Source: Chloroflexota bacterium (GTDB taxonomy: Bacteria > Chloroflexota > Anaerolineae > Thermoflexales > Thermoflexaceae). Taken from it: DNA of 6,053 nt. Every line of letters starts with the position of its first letter. Within the stretch, counting starts at the first letter, position 1. The notes beneath the pieces were generated by a model. The model had not been told where the DNA came from. It searched no databases and was given only the letters and a program-made list of their open reading frames with translations. A program made the translations under genes and the position numbers. Of the stretch, positions 5,427 through 6,053 are shown piece after piece. The stretch is taken from assembly GCA_030550075.1 (NCBI GenBank), contig JAUQQB010000185.1:1-6053 (forward strand). Direction: 5' to 3'.

Positions 5427-5438
5427 GAAGAACGGCCC

Positions 5439-5513
5439 TGCGGGGTGGTGTAAGGGGCAACACACCGGACTCTGGATCCGGGTATGGAGGTTCGAGTCCT
5501 CCCCCCGCAGCCA
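5439..5513 (+). tRNA. tRNA-Gln (anticodon CUG), CCA encoded
   Basis: The cloverleaf is complete. The acceptor is TGCGGGG (5439-5445) with CCCCGCA (5503-5509), the D stem GTGT/ACAC (5448-5451 with 5460-5463), and the anticodon stem CCGGA/TCCGG (5465-5469 with 5477-5481). The loop CTCTGGA places the anticodon CTG at 5472-5474, reading CAG. The T arm is GGAGG-TTCGAGT-CCTCC (5486-5502), the variable loop has 4 nt, the discriminator is G5510, and CCA is encoded at 5511-5513. The weak U1-A72 pair and G73 are typical identity features of tRNA-Gln. It has its own promoter and terminator, so it is a one-gene transcription unit; a separate UUG-reading tRNA-Gln would be expected elsewhere. Confidence 0.97.
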
Positions 5514-5517
5514 GGGG

Positions 5518-5546
5518 AAAGGGCCGCCCGGGGCGGCCCTTTCTTT
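5518..5546 (+). terminator. intrinsic terminator of the tRNA-Gln unit
   Basis: AAAGGGCCGCC (5518-5528) pairs with GGCGGCCCTTT (5532-5542) as an 11-bp stem with a 3-nt loop, and the T-rich TTTCTTT (5540-5546) covers its base and the bases beyond. It begins 4 nt after the tRNA CCA and separates the tRNA from rplU. Confidence 0.85.
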
Positions 5547-5562
5547 CATCCCTGGACGGTTA

Positions 5563-5581
5563 GAAGGTCCGGCTGGCCTTC
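5563..5581 (+). promoter_or_regulatory. hairpin in the rplU leader, possible regulatory structure
   Basis: GAAGG (5563-5567) pairs with CCTTC (5577-5581), continued by CC/GG past a one-base bulge and closed by a GGCT tetraloop, 41 nt before the rplU start. L21 mRNA leaders are autoregulated in some bacteria, but I cannot match this one to a described leader. No clear promoter is visible between the tRNA terminator and rplU (5547-5621). Confidence 0.25.
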
Positions 5582-5621
5582 CGCTCTCTGAAAAACGCAG
5601 CCATTCACAGGAGGTCCCATC

Positions 5622-5954
5622 GTGTTTGCGGTGATCGAACTCGGTGGACACCAATATCGTGTGAAAGTGGGCGATCAGATCCAGGTCGAGAAGCTTCCCC
5701 TTCAGGCTGGTGCTTCTCTGGAGATCGACCGCGTTCTGATGGTCGGGGAAGGAGAACAGGTTCGAATCGGTCGGCCGGTCATCCCGGAGGCCCGGGTGCG
5801 GGCCACGGTGCTGGGGCAGGTGAAGGGGGAGAAAATCATTGTGTTCAAATACCGACCGGGCGCCAAGCGCTATCGACGCAAGCAGGGCCATCGCCAGACC
5901 TACACGGTTCTGCGAATTGACGCAATCGAAGCGGGCGTCCCGGTATCTGTATAA
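5622..5954 (+). CDS. rplU: 50S ribosomal protein L21
   Basis: L21 binds 23S rRNA in the large ribosomal subunit. The 110-residue product is close to the usual length of about 103. It shows the family opening FAVIELGGHQYRVKVGD and the C-terminal signature KQGHRQTYTVLRIDAI, with the basic RNA-binding stretch KYRPGAKRYRRKQGHR at about 76-91. The start is GTG, supported by AGGAGGT (5609-5615) six nucleotides upstream and by correct alignment of the N-terminus. The family's usual GGKQY reads GGHQY here, a mild variation. It is followed 11 bp later by rpmA, the normal bacterial order, and the two are almost certainly co-transcribed. Transcription must come either from read-through of the tRNA unit or from a promoter I cannot see in the short leader. 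Confidence 0.97.
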   Translation: MFAVIELGGHQYRVKVGDQIQVEKLPLQAGASLEIDRVLMVGEGEQVRIGRPVIPEARVRATVLGQVKGEKIIVFKYRPGAKRYRRKQGHRQTYTVLRIDAIEAGVPVSV

Positions 5955-5965
5955 AGGAGGCAACC

Positions 5966-6053
5966 ATGGCCCACAAGAAGGGTGGCGGCGCCAGCCGCAA
6001 TGGACGGGATAGCGAATCCAAGCGCCTTGGCGTGAAGCGGTTCGACGGACAGT
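5966..6053 (+). CDS. rpmA: 50S ribosomal protein L27 (partial, 3' end off window)
   Basis: Twenty-nine codons are visible, beginning MAHKKGGGASRNGRDSESKR and continuing LGVKRFDGQ, the highly conserved N-terminus of L27, whose flexible tail reaches the peptidyl-transferase centre. The full protein is normally about 85-90 residues. The Ala-His-Lys-Lys start follows Met directly, without the cleaved N-terminal extension found in Firmicutes L27. AAGGAGG (5954-5960) overlaps the last base of the rplU stop codon and lies 5 nt before the ATG, consistent with coupled expression. Confidence 0.97.
   Translation, partial: MAHKKGGGASRNGRDSESKRLGVKRFDGQ

Noticed and set aside
5190..5963. 257-codon minus-strand frame including RGEDSNLHTRIQSPVCCPL
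   Set aside because: It is antisense to the tRNA-Gln gene and rplU; this phrase is a known artefact of translating the reverse of a tRNA.
1..6053. CRISPR array or complete insertion sequence
   Set aside because: No regularly spaced repeats and no intact transposase frame are present.

Overview
The window is GC-rich bacterial DNA with strong Shine-Dalgarno sites and the ordinary rplU-rpmA pair. GC-rich coding, a Pro/Thr-rich 'TPTPRPTP' stretch and a lipoprotein joining LysM to an M23 peptidase would fit a thermophilic Chloroflexota (Thermoflexus-like) genome. That assignment is inference, since no rRNA or other decisive marker is present.

Left third (1-2563, minus strand): a partial AlbA_2/Schlafen-type putative DNA-binding protein with a RecG-C-like GHKL ATPase segment runs off the left edge. 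Upstream of it in the same direction is a secreted lipoprotein with a LysM domain, a lysozyme-like middle region and a C-terminal M23 zinc peptidase of the LasA/beta-lytic type. A divergent spacer (2564-2870) rich in inverted repeats separates these from the plus-strand genes.

Middle (2871-4421, plus strand): a P1/S58-family self-processing hydrolase with NylC-like residue spacing is followed by a spacer holding a strong two-part hairpin. After that comes a 115-residue protein with three predicted membrane segments and no known function.

Right-centre (4422-5396): about 1 kb without a convincing gene but with much RNA-like structure. A stretch with a 14-bp TTCG-capped hairpin ends in a textbook intrinsic terminator at 4645-4689 and could be a small RNA or a long 3' UTR. 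Beyond it lies a region with fragmentary frames, a perfectly paired H-type pseudoknot (4976-5059) and a 9-bp stem. It may be a decayed insertion such as an IS200/IS605 tail, or an undescribed structured RNA.

Right end (5397-6053, plus strand): a near-consensus sigma-70 promoter drives a solitary tRNA-Gln(CUG) closed by an intrinsic terminator, followed by rplU (L21) and the start of rpmA (L27), which form a tight operon.
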